Source: Prostheceraeus crozeri
Lineage: Eukaryota > Platyhelminthes > Polycladida > Euryleptidae
Length of the DNA: 64,000 nucleotides
Direction of reading: 5' to 3'
NCBI GenBank assembly: GCA_907163375.1
Contig: CAJQUW010000460.1
Coordinates: 558,001-622,000 of the forward strand
Position 1 is the first letter of the stretch. Each line of letters begins with the position of its first letter. Shown in pieces: positions 11,445 to 21,867 of the stretch. A program made the position numbers and the translations under genes. The notes under the pieces were generated by a model. It searched no databases. It was not told the DNA's origin and saw only the letters and a list, made by a program, of their open reading frames with translations.

Positions 11445-11944
11445 TTGGAAATGGAGCGGTTTAGCTTTGTTAGTACACAAGAAATTGAGGCTAGTGTGCA
11501 GAGGTCGGTTCCCGAGAATACCCGAAGAACAAACGTTTTTGCCCTTAGGGTGTACGAGGAATGGGTAGCTGCAAGAAATATGACTTTTGATGAGTGCCAA
11601 TATCCAGATCTTTCGAGCTTGCCAAATGTGGGCACAGATCTCCTTATCCAAGTATTGTCTCATTTTGTTTATGAGATTCGCCGCAAAGACGGCAAGGAGC
11701 ACCACCATAATCTATTTATGGCATCATGTGTGGCGTCATGCGCTACCTAAGAGACGACTGCAACCGCCTTGACCTCAACTTTTTCAATCAAAGTAACAAA
11801 GAGTTCCACTATCTGCGACGCTGCATCGACTCGAGGATGCAAGAGAGAAGCAAAGGCGTCGGAAGCTGCAAGAAGCGAGCTGACCCTGTTGCTACTGATG
11901 ACGAAGAAAAACTAAGGCGCTATGGCGGTCTCGACGAATCCTAG
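11445..11944 (+). pseudogene. Crypton-type recombinase fragment, unit 2 (frameshifted)
   Basis: It matches the unit 1 frame, but small changes at 11700-11712 (CACCACCATAATC versus CACCCACCATCATC) shift the frame after KDGKEH. The remainder is in a second frame from 11726 (MCGVMRYLRDD to LDES). Confidence 0.75.
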
Positions 11945-11961
11945 AGTGCGATAACTATCAC

Positions 11962-12213
11962 TTGTTGATACAGAGATTATCAAGGACGATTTTGTGCAAT
12001 TTCTCTCGATGATCATCAAGTTAAATTAGACTCTCCGTCGATTTGCGATCCATGATATCCACTCGTCCATTCTAAAATTCTCTTATCCAATTGTAAACTG
12101 TTGCTCGACATGATGCATCACCACCAACAACAGACAGCTCATTTAAAATTGCCTGCTGGTCGAAATTCCGAAGCAACAAGAATCGAATGACACCTTCGAT
12201 ATTCCACAGATTA
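11962..12213 (-). pseudogene. Mariner N-terminal fragment, unit 2
   Basis: Tandem copy of the fragment at 9739-9990, with the same TVYNWIREF motif and the same stops. This shows the decay predates the amplification. Confidence 0.8.
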
Positions 12214-12215
12214 TA

Positions 12216-13393
12216 CAGATTGTTTCATAAAAAATGGATCACCCTTAGACATCGCCTTAACTTCAACTTTGTCTAACTCCGCCAAACTTGAACGAATTTC
12301 TCTGAAATTTGGAAGATATGTCAGTTGTGCTTACTAATATCATTGTTGGAAATTTCAAGCATGAATATTGAGTTGTTTTCCTGTTATAGATAAAAAAAGT
12401 AGTAGATAATTTGATCTTCATCTAGCAATGTTACACAAAATCATACCTCACTCTTATAAAATTACATTTGTTTCCTTTGTTATGTAATATGTTGTTCTAC
12501 AAGCCAAAAGCTATCAAGCAAAACAAAAATAAAGAAAATCGGTCAATCAGAGCCAGTATAGCACCATTATTCATCAACAAGAATGTAACTGCTACATGTG
12601 ATTAACTGGACTTCATGTTCCATAGCTTCCTGACTTCGTTGCGGTGGTGTTGGCAGCACTCCTGATTGCTTTCAGCTAGAAATCTATCTCTTACTGGTTG
12701 AAAACAATACAAAGCACAAATGAGCAATAACGAGATCACATTCACAAAAGGCAAAGTGTCAGCCTTGCTAGAACTAGGGTATTCTTTGCGAGCTACAAGC
12801 AAGCGACTAAATGTCCCTTACACAAATGTGCATCGATGGCATAATGATGATTTTCGACTGTGTCGTAAAGAGGGCTCTGGCCGTCCACGCAAAACATCGA
12901 AACGTAGAGACCGCCTAATTTTGAGATTTGTTAAAGTTGATCCAAGTCTCTCGTTAACTGAGATGGCTGCACTAGACTCGTCTATTTCTAAGTCCACTAT
13001 TCGTAGAAGACTTATTGAGTCGAATTTCAAGAGCTGTAAGAGGCCCTCTGACCAAATCAAAATGACGTAACGTTCGTCGTTCACTGCTACCTACAGATGG
13101 CGTATCACAACTTACGTCACTGTTAAAAAGAGAGTGGAGGAAGTTAGATCAGTCAAAAATCAACGATATCATCGAATCAATGCCTAGACGAATTGGTAAT
13201 GTCATTGACAATAAGGGTAGGGCCACAAAATATTAGCTTCTTAAGAACCGTTACTGTATCATAGCTTATCAGATTATATAAGGACATTTAAATATATTAG
13301 GGACATGAAATAACATGAAAAATGCTTTCTGTATCATACTTATGTTTTATTTAGTCAAATTTTAGGATGATCCACTTTTTATGAAACGGACTG
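12216..13393 (+). mobile_element. Tc1-type element, copy 3 (B/A chimera)
   Basis: It is bounded by TA at 12214-12215 and 13394-13395. Like copy 2, the 5' quarter has copy 4 variants and the rest copy 1 variants. It additionally shares TCATCTAGC (near 12420) with copy 4. Confidence 0.9.
12720..13070 (+). pseudogene. Tc1 transposase N-terminal region (copy 3)
   Basis: The 116-codon frame is identical to that of copy 1: two HTH motifs and the GRPR linker, truncated before the DDE domain by the shared internal deletion. Confidence 0.85.
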
Positions 13394-13668
13394 TAGAATG
13401 AGCGTTGCAGTCGAACTTTTTGACAATAAACGGCAGATAAAGCGATTTTCATTTATGATTTGTATGGACTTTTTTAGCTCGAACCAGGCAATTTATTGTT
13501 TACTCAGCGTATTATGGGCAATGACTTGTCATCTGATAAATAATAAATACATAAATAAGAGCTGAAAGTGCAGTTATTGAAGACTGAGCTTGTTTTTGAC
13601 ATTAATTTAATAAACGCATCTCATGGCCACTATGAAATGATTAGTGGCATCTATTTTAGGACAATCTA

Positions 13669-14169
13669 TTGGAAATGGAGCGGTTTAGCTTTGTTAGTAC
13701 ACAAGAAATTGAGGCTAGTGTGCAGAGGTCGGTTCCCGAGAATACCCGAAGAACAAACGTTTTTGCCCTTAGGGTGTACGAGGAATGGGTAGCTGCAAGA
13801 AATATGACTTTTGATGAGTGCCAATATCCAGATCTTTCGAGCTTGCCAAATGTGGGCACAGATCTCCTTATCCAAGTATTGTCTCATTTTGTTTATGAGA
13901 TTCGCCGCAAAGACGGCAAGGAGCACCCACCATCATCTATTTATGGCATCATGTGTGGCGTCATGCGCTACCTAAGAGACGACTGCAACCGCCTTGACCT
14001 CAACTTTTTCAATCAAAGTAACAAAGAGTTCCACTATCTGCGACGCTGCATCGACTCGAGGATGCAAGAGAGAAGCAAAGGCGTCGGAAGCTGCAAGAAG
14101 CGAGCTGACCCTGTTGCTACTGATGACGAAGAAAAACTAAGGCGCTATGGCGGTCTCGACGAATCCTAG
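13669..14169 (+). pseudogene. Crypton-type recombinase fragment, unit 3
   Basis: The 166-codon frame is identical to unit 1, ending in the right terminal repeat at 14151-14186. Preservation of this frame in units 1 and 3 probably reflects recent amplification rather than selection. Confidence 0.7.
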
Positions 14170-14186
14170 AGTGCGATAACTATCAC

Positions 14187-14438
14187 TTGTTGATACAGAG
14201 ATTATCAAGGACGATTTTGTGCAATTTCTCTCGATGATCATCAAGTTAAATTAGACTCTCCGTCGATTTGCGATCCATGATATCCACTCGTCCATTCTAA
14301 AATTCTCTTATCCAATTGTAAACTGTTGCTCGACATGATGCATCACCACCAACAACAGACAGCTCATTTAAAATTGCCTGCTAGTCGAAATTCCGAAGCA
14401 ACAAGAATCGAATGACACCTTCGATATTCCACAGATTA
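14187..14438 (-). pseudogene. Mariner N-terminal fragment, unit 3
   Basis: Third tandem copy of the HTH fragment. Past the fourth Tc1 the mariner continues at 16035 with its 5' leader, which shows that copy 4 sits at the original insertion site in the mariner. Confidence 0.8.
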
Positions 14439-14440
14439 TA

Positions 14441-16032
14441 CAGATTGTTTCATAAAAAATGGATCACCCTTAGACATCGCCTTAACTTCAACTTTGTCTA
14501 ACTCCGCCAAACTTGAACGAATTTCTCTGAAATTTGGAAGATATGTCAGTTGTGCTTACTAATATCATTGTTGGAAATTTCAAGCATGAATATTGAGTTG
14601 TTTTCCTGTTATAGATAAAAAAAGTAGTAGATAATTTGATCTTCATCTAGCAATGTTACACAAAATCATACCTCACTCTTATAAAATTACATTTGTTTCC
14701 TTTGTTATGTAATATGTTGTTCTACAAGCCAAAAGCTATCAAGCAAAACAAAAATAAAGAAAATCGGTCAATCAGAGCCAGTATAGCACCATTATTCATC
14801 AACAATAATGTAACTGCTACATGTGATTAACTGGACTTCATGTTCCATAGCTTCCTGACTTCGTTGCGGTGGTGTTGGCAGCACTCCTGATTGCTTTCAG
14901 CTAGAAATCTATCTCTTACCGGTTGAAAACAATACAAAGCACAAATGAGCAATAACGAGATCGCATTCACAAAAGGCAAAGTGTCAGTCTTGCTAGAACT
15001 AGGGTTTTCTTTGCGAGCTACAAGCAAGCGACTAAATGTCCAACGTAGAGACCGCATCCAAACGTAGAGACCGCCTAATTTTGAGATTTGTTTAAGTTGA
15101 TCAAAGTCTCTCGTTAACTGAGATGGCTGCACTAGACTCGTCTATTTCTAAGTCCACTATTCGTAGAAGACTTATTGAGTCGAATTTCAAGAGCTGTAAG
15201 AGGCCCTCTCAGATTGAATTATCAGATCAGCATACAAAAAGACGTCTCAGATGGGCAATGAGTCATTGTCACTGGCGAAATCAATGGGATCGGGTTGTCT
15301 GATCTGATGAGGCATCAGTCCGTCTGAAGGATAGTGATGGTCGATTGAGATTATGGATAAAATCTGATCAGGAAATTCCGAGACATTTACATCGTCCCCG
15401 GGTACAAGGTGGTGCGACTCTACTGATTTGGGCTGGTATTTGGACCAATGGCCGCTCTGAACTTCACATACAGCAAGGAACCATGAATTCTGAACGCTAT
15501 GTGAATGTTTTACGAATGAACATTGGCCAAATGACAGATCAACTTGGTGATCCATCGACTTGGTTATTTATGGATGATAATGCTACGTGTCACAGGAGTA
15601 GTAGAGTCAATTTATGCAAGTCTCAATTAGGGCTTAGGACATTATCTTGGCCAGCTCGTTCTCCTGATCTGAATCCCATAGAAAATGTATGGAGTATTCT
15701 AAAACATAACGTTCGTCGTTCACTGCTACCTACAGATGGCGTATCACAACTTACGTCACTGTTAAAAAGAGAGTGGAGAAAGTCAAATCAGTCAAAAATC
15801 AACGATATCATCGAATCAATGCCTAGACGAATTGGTAATGTCATTGACAATAAGGGTAGGGCCACAAAATATTAGCTTCTTAAGAACCGTTACTGTATCA
15901 TAGCTTATCAGATTATATAAGGACATTTAAATATATTAGGGACATGAAATAATATGAAAAATGCTTTCTGTATCATACTTATGTTTTATTTAGTCAAATT
16001 TTAGGATGATCCACTTTTTATGAAACGGACTG
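14441..16032 (+). mobile_element. Tc1 element, copy 4 (retains the catalytic domain)
   Basis: 1592 bp, flanked by TA at 14439-14440 and 16033-16034, with the same inverted ends as copies 1-3. It keeps the catalytic core missing from the others but has its own lesion near 15041: about 100 bp of the HTH region is lost and CGTAGAGACCGC is duplicated. It is the likely partner in the exchange that built the array. Confidence 0.9.
14945..15875 (+). pseudogene. Tc1 transposase, DD34E, broken
   Basis: The start MSNNEIAFTKGKVS is intact, but the first HTH is disrupted near 15041 by a deletion and short duplication. A TGA at 15300-15302 falls just before SDEASVRL, which carries the first catalytic Asp (Trp is usual at the stop position). 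From 15345 the frame is open for 176 codons. It contains WLFMDDNATCH (second Asp) and WPARSPDLNPIENVW (catalytic Glu), with 34 residues between Asp and Glu as in Tc1 DD34E enzymes. The frame ends NKGRATKY near the right terminus. A cut-and-paste transposase in origin, it cannot now make a full protein. Confidence 0.85.
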
Positions 16033-16753
16033 TAGTATATCTTGAATAGAAAATGAATCATGAAAAAGAATGACTTCTGTATCCCTTCGCGGAATGCCAC
16101 TGACTTGTGAATACTTTTCATTGTTGTCTGTGTTGCATACACGCTAGCTCTGCAGAATATGGCATATGTATTTAAGAGTCAATCATGGTTCATTAAGTTA
16201 ACCTGCAATATGATTTTTCATTATTCGTTAATACCTTAATTTCTCAAAATACCATTGAACTTGATAAAAATATCAAAAAATATATGAAAATTCGATATGT
16301 GATATAATTTACTACAGACGTGAATGTTGATGAAAGTCAACTCTGCTATATTTCGAATCTATATACTCATAAGTTTCAGTGGGCTAAGAAACAAGTCTGT
16401 AGCATTACGCCTTGTGGTCGAGTTTAAATCATTTTTGATCTCACCACGTATGTGAATATAATTGCAGGAGAACCTCTTGATGCTCGGAGCCTATGAAGCC
16501 TTGAAACAAATCATTCAGGTCTCATCATTACAATGGTCATTTGACATCATGAAAGGAATGCTTATTTGATTTACGATTGGGGTATATCACAGTTAATTGC
16601 TATGCGCTTATCTTCTGGAAGCAAATGATGCAAAAAGGGATGAGTAAGTGAGTGAGTGAGCCATCAAGCGTCTTTTCGGAGCGATTGTTCTCCAAATTCG
16701 GACACATCTACGACCGTAAGTGATCACGAATGCTCCCAAACCGAGGAGAGCAG

Positions 16754-16945
16754 TACGTGTGTGATATTAGCGGAACCACTTTTAAATTTAGACTGAAACT
16801 TCTCAATAACAACTGCAAACTTGTGGAATCTGAGCCCAGATTCGTGATCAGGAGGGTGAAGTTGATAACGTCAATGTTGTTTCGAATAGAATCTTGTTGT
16901 AATAAAAGATGTCTCCGTTGGGTAGCTCTGCTAACTTCACACGTA
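16754..16945. mobile_element. Small MITE, copy 1
   Basis: Inverted ends TACGTGTG...TTAGCGGAACCAC and GTAGCTCTGCTAACTTCACACGTA bound about 190 bp. It shares internal GTGGAATCTGAGCCCAGATT and TTGTTTCGAATAGAAT with a second copy at 17066-17262. Both lie in the outer hAT remainder. Confidence 0.55.
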
Positions 16946-17065
16946 CATGAATATGTTGCAATATTACCGCTTTTAACTATATTGTTAAGAAACATGAAGC
17001 ATATATTTCTGATCAGCGCAACAAATTAAAATTAATTTACTGCTCCCATCAGCAAAACTAGGAAG

Positions 17066-17262
17066 TCAGTTCCGCTAGCTTCACAACGGAGCCACTTTTA
17101 TATGTAAATTTGAATCTCTCAAACACGACTACAAAATTGTGGAATCTGAGCCCAGATTCGTGATCAGGAGGTTGACATTGATAAAGTAGAAGTTGTTTCG
17201 AATAGAATATCGTTGTAATAGATGTTGTTTCCTCTGAGTGGCTCCACCAACTTCACACACGT
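17066..17262. mobile_element. Small MITE, copy 2
   Basis: Same orientation as the copy at 16754, with ends GCTAGCTTCACAACGGAGCCAC and GTGGCTCCACCAACTTCACAC-type sequence. It could instead be a local duplication of that copy. Confidence 0.5.
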
Positions 17263-17639
17263 GAGAACAGTTGCTATTCTTGCATTGTGATACGAAAGCA
17301 GATCGTATTGAACTGTTTGTTTGACCTTTGTTTTTCTCAATTTATTTTCTCTGATAAAATTAACCTTAGTCAGGTAAATACTTGTCGTTTACCGCCATAA
17401 AGATCGTATGATTGACATTCTTGACACATTTGTCCCATGACATTGTAAAATAGCATTATTCATTTTTAGATATAGATATATTGGCCGAATACCTGAAAAT
17501 GCCATTATTCAGCCGAATATTCGGTGCACCCCTAGTCACAATAGCGGAAAAGTTGAAGTAATTAATTGATAGAAACCAGCTTCATCTCTATTAGAATTAT
17601 AGTTATATGAAACTATTTCCTTTGATCATCATCAGCCTA

Positions 17640-18168
17640 TATCTGCCACTGCAGGGCGAAGGCCTCAGTATGACACTTCCACCACCTTCTGTCTCCGGCT
17701 AATTGTGTTGCAGAACCGCGCAATTTTTTCATGGCACTTTCGTGTCGGTCTTCCTCTTCTTCGCTTTCCTTCCCATGGTCTCCATGTTGTTAATCTTTGG
17801 GTCCATTTACTGTCTTCCATTCAGGCAATATGTCCTGCCCACTGCCACTTTCTTGCCTTCACCATTTGTAGTGCGTCCCTGGCCTTTGTCATTCTTCGCA
17901 CCCATTCGTTCGTCTTCCTGTCTATGAAAGTTATCTTCAAAATTATTCTCTCTATCTTCATTTGTGTAGCTCTGATCTTCTGTTCCGTCTTCTTTGTCAT
18001 TGTCCAAGTTTCGGCGCCGTAGATTAATGCTGGTATTACACATGAATATATTATTTCTTTTGATAGAGACAAGTAAATTAGAATTTCGAAGATGAATTGA
18101 AACCCTATCAATTTTCTGAGTTTTTCGACATTTCGCATCAATAACTTAACACTGAAAGAGATCTGCAA
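17640..18168 (-). pseudogene. RTE-type LINE, 3' fragment of the RT protein
   Basis: The minus strand reads SCVIPALIYGAETWTMTKK, then MKIERIILKITFIDRKTNEW and KWQWAGHIA followed by a stop. In the same frame, WRPWEGKRRRGRPTRK comes next. This order (P.L.YG.ETW, GH, RRGRP..RW) is the conserved C-terminal region of RTE/BovB-type reverse transcriptase proteins. The sequence ends in GATGATGATC repeats, a usual RTE 3' tail, at about 17625. 5'-truncated and mutated, thus inactive. Confidence 0.8.
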
Positions 18169-18821
18169 ATGATGCTCAACAGAATGTCAGGAAATTTCAT
18201 GACGTATCAAGTAAATTGACATATGCGAGACAATTGCTTTTATGAATACGCTAGCAACAATTAGTAAACTAAGTGAAGACGACAACACCGTTCAATGCTT
18301 TAAAATACAACAATGGATGAACTCTTCAGGTCACTAAGATCAGTCCTATTACTATATTTGGCCATAACTACAGCAATCACGACTAATGAGTGCTACGGTA
18401 AAACTGAATTAAGAAAACTAAAGAATACACCACACTGATGAAAATTTAAAAAAAACAGAAACCCAGAAATAAATCTGCGGTCTCCATTCATCGCCAGTTT
18501 TTTTAAAATAAAATTTGGTCGTTTGGAGTTGTTTTGATATCAAATCAATCGCTAATTTTTGTGTAATACTTCTTACGCATGCTTTCTGGACTTCTTCGGC
18601 TATCTGATAGTCTAACACAATATTGATACTCTGAATGCAATTGGTTCATTAGTTTTTCAATAATTATATCATTTAATGAAAGAAACAACCAGGCCTATGC
18701 AATTACCTAGAACAACATTAATATTATCAAATTATTTGAGGCAACTAAGGTCAGCCCTCAGTTCTGAGAAATATTTAAGGAACATAACAAAGATCTAGAA
18801 GATTTCTCATGCACTAGGGAA
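18169..18821. other. PARD3 intron, nothing recognised
   Basis: AT-rich sequence without coding signal, element ends or repeats that I could identify. Confidence 0.45.
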
Positions 18822-18823
18822 TA

Positions 18824-19470
18824 CAGTGCATCTTCGATTATCCGGATGGTCAAAACCCAATAGGTCAATCAAAGATCCGAATAAGCGAATTTTTAAATCC
18901 CATGTTAGCAAAAGCTTGTGGGCTTAAGTCAAAGACATTTGATTGTATACCAAGACCCCCGTAGAATATGATCTACGTATATCTATGTAATCTGTATGTA
19001 TATATCCATCCTGCATATCTACCTAGAATGTAATATTTGATGTATTTGATTCCGATTCTTCGACTGTTTAATTGAATTAATTTAATCAATTGCACATGTT
19101 TGTTATATATTCACTGTCGTTCCTATTAAAACACATAAATGCACACACAAACAATGACCGTGACCTAAGACCATGAATTGAAAGTGATTTATTAGAGATG
19201 TATCCCAGCTTTGACTAGCATGCATGACCTACTTAGTAATGCTCCGATCAGTCAGCTACTTGCCTATCATTTGACTCAGAGAACGGGAAGAACCGTATAT
19301 TAAGCAAAAATTAATTGCTGGTAAAGCAAGAGTACTTCGTGTATGTACTACCTAAAGAGGAGAGTACTGCTAAAATGACGATTCCATGCATGTACATGTA
19401 CATGTTTTGTTGGAATCAAGGAGAATCGAACGGATTCTGAAATTGCGTCCGGATAATCAAAGATGCACTG
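18824..19470. mobile_element. Pogo/Tigger-like non-autonomous element
   Basis: The left end is CAGTGCATCTTCGATTATCC and the right end is GGATAATCAAAGATGCACTG. They form inverted repeats of about 24 bp, flanked by TA (18822-18823 and 19471-19472). A CAGTG start followed by TCGATTATCCG is characteristic of pogo/Tigger termini. At 647 bp and without transposase motifs it is non-autonomous. Confidence 0.8.
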
Positions 19471-19472
19471 TA

Positions 19473-20305
19473 CCCCAATTTCGGTTGTTCCATCCATCAA
19501 GCTGAAATTAGTTATCATTTCGTTGAATTGCAAAACGTAACTGAATCTTATCTGCAAGGAAATAGCATTAGCATAAAACATACACTTGGATGGATTTGAA
19601 CATGCTACCATCGAGACAATGTCGCCCAAGTCGGTATTCACTAAGTGATCAATGCAGGTGTCCCATAAGTGCTGACTTTATCATACTATTTAATGTGCTG
19701 ACTGCTGATGGCCGATCTAATCCGCCATTACATTGACCATCCCGTCCGAAAGGACGAGGGATTAGTCAGTTATATCTAGGAGTATAGATGCTTTAACAAA
19801 AATATAAGCACGGTGCTTCACACGGAGAAGGCAGCTGGGATTGATGAATTTAGATAGAAGTCCACATTGGTTGAATTGTCATTATCAAATTTCCTAGCTT
19901 TCCTTATCTTAATTCATTGTCATATCCTTATCTAATGCTTATGGCCACGGTGGAGCGGTGGACTAAGAAAGTCATATTTTAGTTGCAGTCTTCGACGAAT
20001 TACAAGGCCAAACCAAAGCTGGCATCGTTGACGCACGTACTTTAATAAAACATGAAAAATGATTATCCTTTTCATCTTGGAGTCTAAGCACAGAGTATTG
20101 AATTGGCATTGAGGCTTCCATCTTCAAAACAATATTATCAATTAATTCAGTCAAATTTGTCGAATTATTCGGGGCATTCGTAAAAGTAATTGAATTTTTC
20201 ATCACTTTATCTTGATAAGCAAGCTCTATAAAACGGCATCAGCAATCTTCCAAGTACATCGTTTGCTGAGAAAATCAGGGTTCACTGTAAGTGATCACGT
20301 GAAAA
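19473..20305. other. PARD3 intron, nothing recognised
   Basis: No element ends, RNA gene or coding motif recognised. Short frames such as 19972-20205 (minus) have no family signature. Confidence 0.4.
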
Positions 20306-21006
20306 TAGTTCGGCAGCCAGATCGAGTTTCTGCCGAAAATGAGATTTTTGCGGATTTATGTACACCCTATGCATACTGTGAATCTGCGCGTCTGCCGAGT
20401 TCTACCTGGTTCTTCTATTTGAAAAAACAAGAAAAAACAAATGTAAATCCAATGGGACGCAGTTTGCAGTTTTTGGTTGAAATGAAATTTTCTATGTTTT
20501 CTCTAATTAAGCGAAAAATACTAAGTCTAGAACCACATTTTTTGACAGAGAATGCTTTCAGGTCATTTCCTATTATGTGTGTGTATTATTATCATGTTTC
20601 TGATCGGCACAGTAAACGAGAATGTGGCTTAATGTAGTTTAGATTGCTCAAAATGCTAGTGTTTGCAGACATTAGAGGCTTGCCATATCTGAATGTGCTT
20701 AGCTTCATAGTCAGGTCTGTCTGAACATGATAGAAATTGACCTGAAGACATTGCATGTCAGAATTTATGACTCTGGTCTTAGTGCTCTTCGTTTAATTAG
20801 AGAGAACAAAGAAAAATTCATTCGCCAAAAATGCAATCTGCGTCCCATTCGATTAACGTGTTTTCCTTTGATCCTGTCTGACAAGAAGAACCAGACAGAA
20901 CTTGGCAGACGCGCATATTCGCAGTCGGAATAGGGTGTACATCATTCTGTGAAAGTCTCATTTTCGGCCTCGTTCCCTGCAGAAACTCGCTTTGACTGCC
21001 AGGCTA
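20306..21006 (+). mobile_element. Foldback-type element with ~285-bp inverted arms, copy 1
   Basis: The arms 20306-20590 and 20725-21006 are reverse complements over almost their whole length. The left arm starts TAGTTCGGCAGCCAGATCGAG and the right ends TGACTGCCAGGCTA. Shared landmarks are TTTCTGC near the end, GTACACCCTATGC, and ATCCAATGGGACGCAG. Further copies lie at 54880-55588 and 62949-63674, with half a copy at 43999-44244. A 141-codon frame across the left arm is not conserved in the other copies. Confidence 0.85.
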
Positions 21007-21652
21007 AAAGTAATTTCAGTACTTTTGAAGTCGCCATAATTATGTAGCCACACGAACAGTTTAGTTATAAGACCGCGTGGCAATGAAGTCATGTTGCTCA
21101 TTTAGATTGCATTATTCATCACACCAGTCGAATTATATGGACATTTTAACTTGTTACTGAAGAAACGTCTTTACGTTTTGGGAAACATATTGATAAGTCG
21201 ATAGGTAACATATGACCTCGTGAATTAGTACATCGCTGATTTTCAGCAATGAACCTGTCCCAACACGTGACTAGATTAGATGACAGTTAAATAAGGGATG
21301 CACTTACAGTCTCTGAGAGATATGGGAGAAATACTTCACTTGGAGGAGGCAAGGCAAGACTGCTATCTACAAAACCGTTTCAATACCAGAAATGATAAAT
21401 CATTATTATTTTCTGGAACATCAATCTATAATCATTTTCCAATTAATGATTTTTGACTATCTGTCATCAGTACCAAGTTTCCATTTGCGAAAGAATCATT
21501 TCCACTAGAAAAATGTTCTATGTCGTTCAGACCCCATTCGAAAAATTGTCAAACATATGGTGAATGGTCGAATATAATCACTATATTTTGATCTAACGAT
21601 CTCAAGTCGTAGATTCTATGTGTTGAGTTTAATGGTGCAACATAATCACTGC
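21007..21652. other. PARD3 intron; ATAATCACT motifs only
   Basis: ATAATCACT(A/G) motifs followed by T-rich sequence occur near 21574 and 21643, and once more right of the next palindrome near 21894. Nothing else recognised. Confidence 0.35.
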
Positions 21653-21867
21653 ATTTTAAAATAAAAACGACAAGTATTGGTCGATCGATTTCATGTCCGT
21701 TTTCATGACATATCTTCAGGACAAACAGATAAATCTAGATAAAACCTTTAAATATCTAGATTTTCTAGATTTTTCTAGATTTATCTGTTTGTCCTGAAGA
21801 TATGTCATGAAAACGGACATGAAATCGATCGACCAATACATGTACTTGTCGTTTTTATTTTAAAATG
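21653..21867. repeat. Near-perfect palindrome (MITE-like), ~100-bp arms
   Basis: Each arm runs ATTTTAAAATAAAAACGAC, then ATTGGTCGATCGATTTCATG, then ACAAACAGATAAATCTAG, meeting at TCTAGATTTTCTAGA-type sequence near 21765. The right arm has one extra ATGTAC. Whether it is a MITE or a replication-derived inverted duplication cannot be told from one copy. Confidence 0.85.

Larger units (their letters stand above)
7769..14440. repeat. Three tandem 2.22-kb units (Tc1 + Crypton fragment + mariner fragment)
   Basis: The units are 7769-9992, 9993-12215 and 12216-14440, nearly identical over their full length and followed by a fourth Tc1 at 14441-16032. Each unit is a deleted Tc1, then 0.8 kb ending in the TIR with the DUF3504 frame, then about 250 bp of mariner N-terminus. 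The first 0.5 kb of units 2 and 3 carries bases matching the fourth Tc1, whereas the rest matches unit 1. This is consistent with unequal crossing-over between two Tc1 copies. Confidence 0.9.
5967..16448 (-). mobile_element. Mariner-family element with ~200-bp inverted termini, split by insertions
   Basis: The ends are CGTGGTGAGATC at the left and GATCTCACCACG at the right, flanked by TA at 5965-5966 and 16449-16450. The inverted repeats extend to about 6256 on the left and back to about 16257 on the right and are closely similar throughout. The left arm differs mainly by an 86-bp hAT MITE insertion including its duplication. The transposase reads on the minus strand in two separated parts: N-terminal helix-turn-helix (9739-9990 and repeats) and the remainder (6300-7215). 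Without insertions the element would be about 1.8 kb. Confidence 0.85.
5699..17534. mobile_element. Outer hAT-like element (host of the nested composite)
   Basis: The left terminus TAGGGATGCACCGA and the right terminus TCGGTGCACCCCTA are inverted repeats of a type common in hAT elements. Each is followed internally by ATTCGGC-type sequence. They are flanked by a perfect 8-bp target duplication, GTCACAAT, at 5691-5698 and 17535-17542, the size expected for hAT. Only about 1.35 kb is hAT-derived (5699-5966 and 16449-17534); the rest is a mariner insertion and its contents. No hAT transposase coding was recognised, so it was probably non-autonomous. Confidence 0.8.

Noticed and set aside
7769..14440. 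Tandem array considered as satellite DNA or CRISPR-like array
   Set aside because: Units are composite transposon segments with identifiable junctions; this is a eukaryotic locus and there are no short repeats with spacers.
17705..18022. Plus-strand frames of 74-105 codons
   Set aside because: Antisense to the RTE C-terminal remnant.
20212..20637. 141-codon plus-strand open frame
   Set aside because: It lies across the left arm of a foldback element; the equivalent frame is not kept in the other copies, so it is chance coding.
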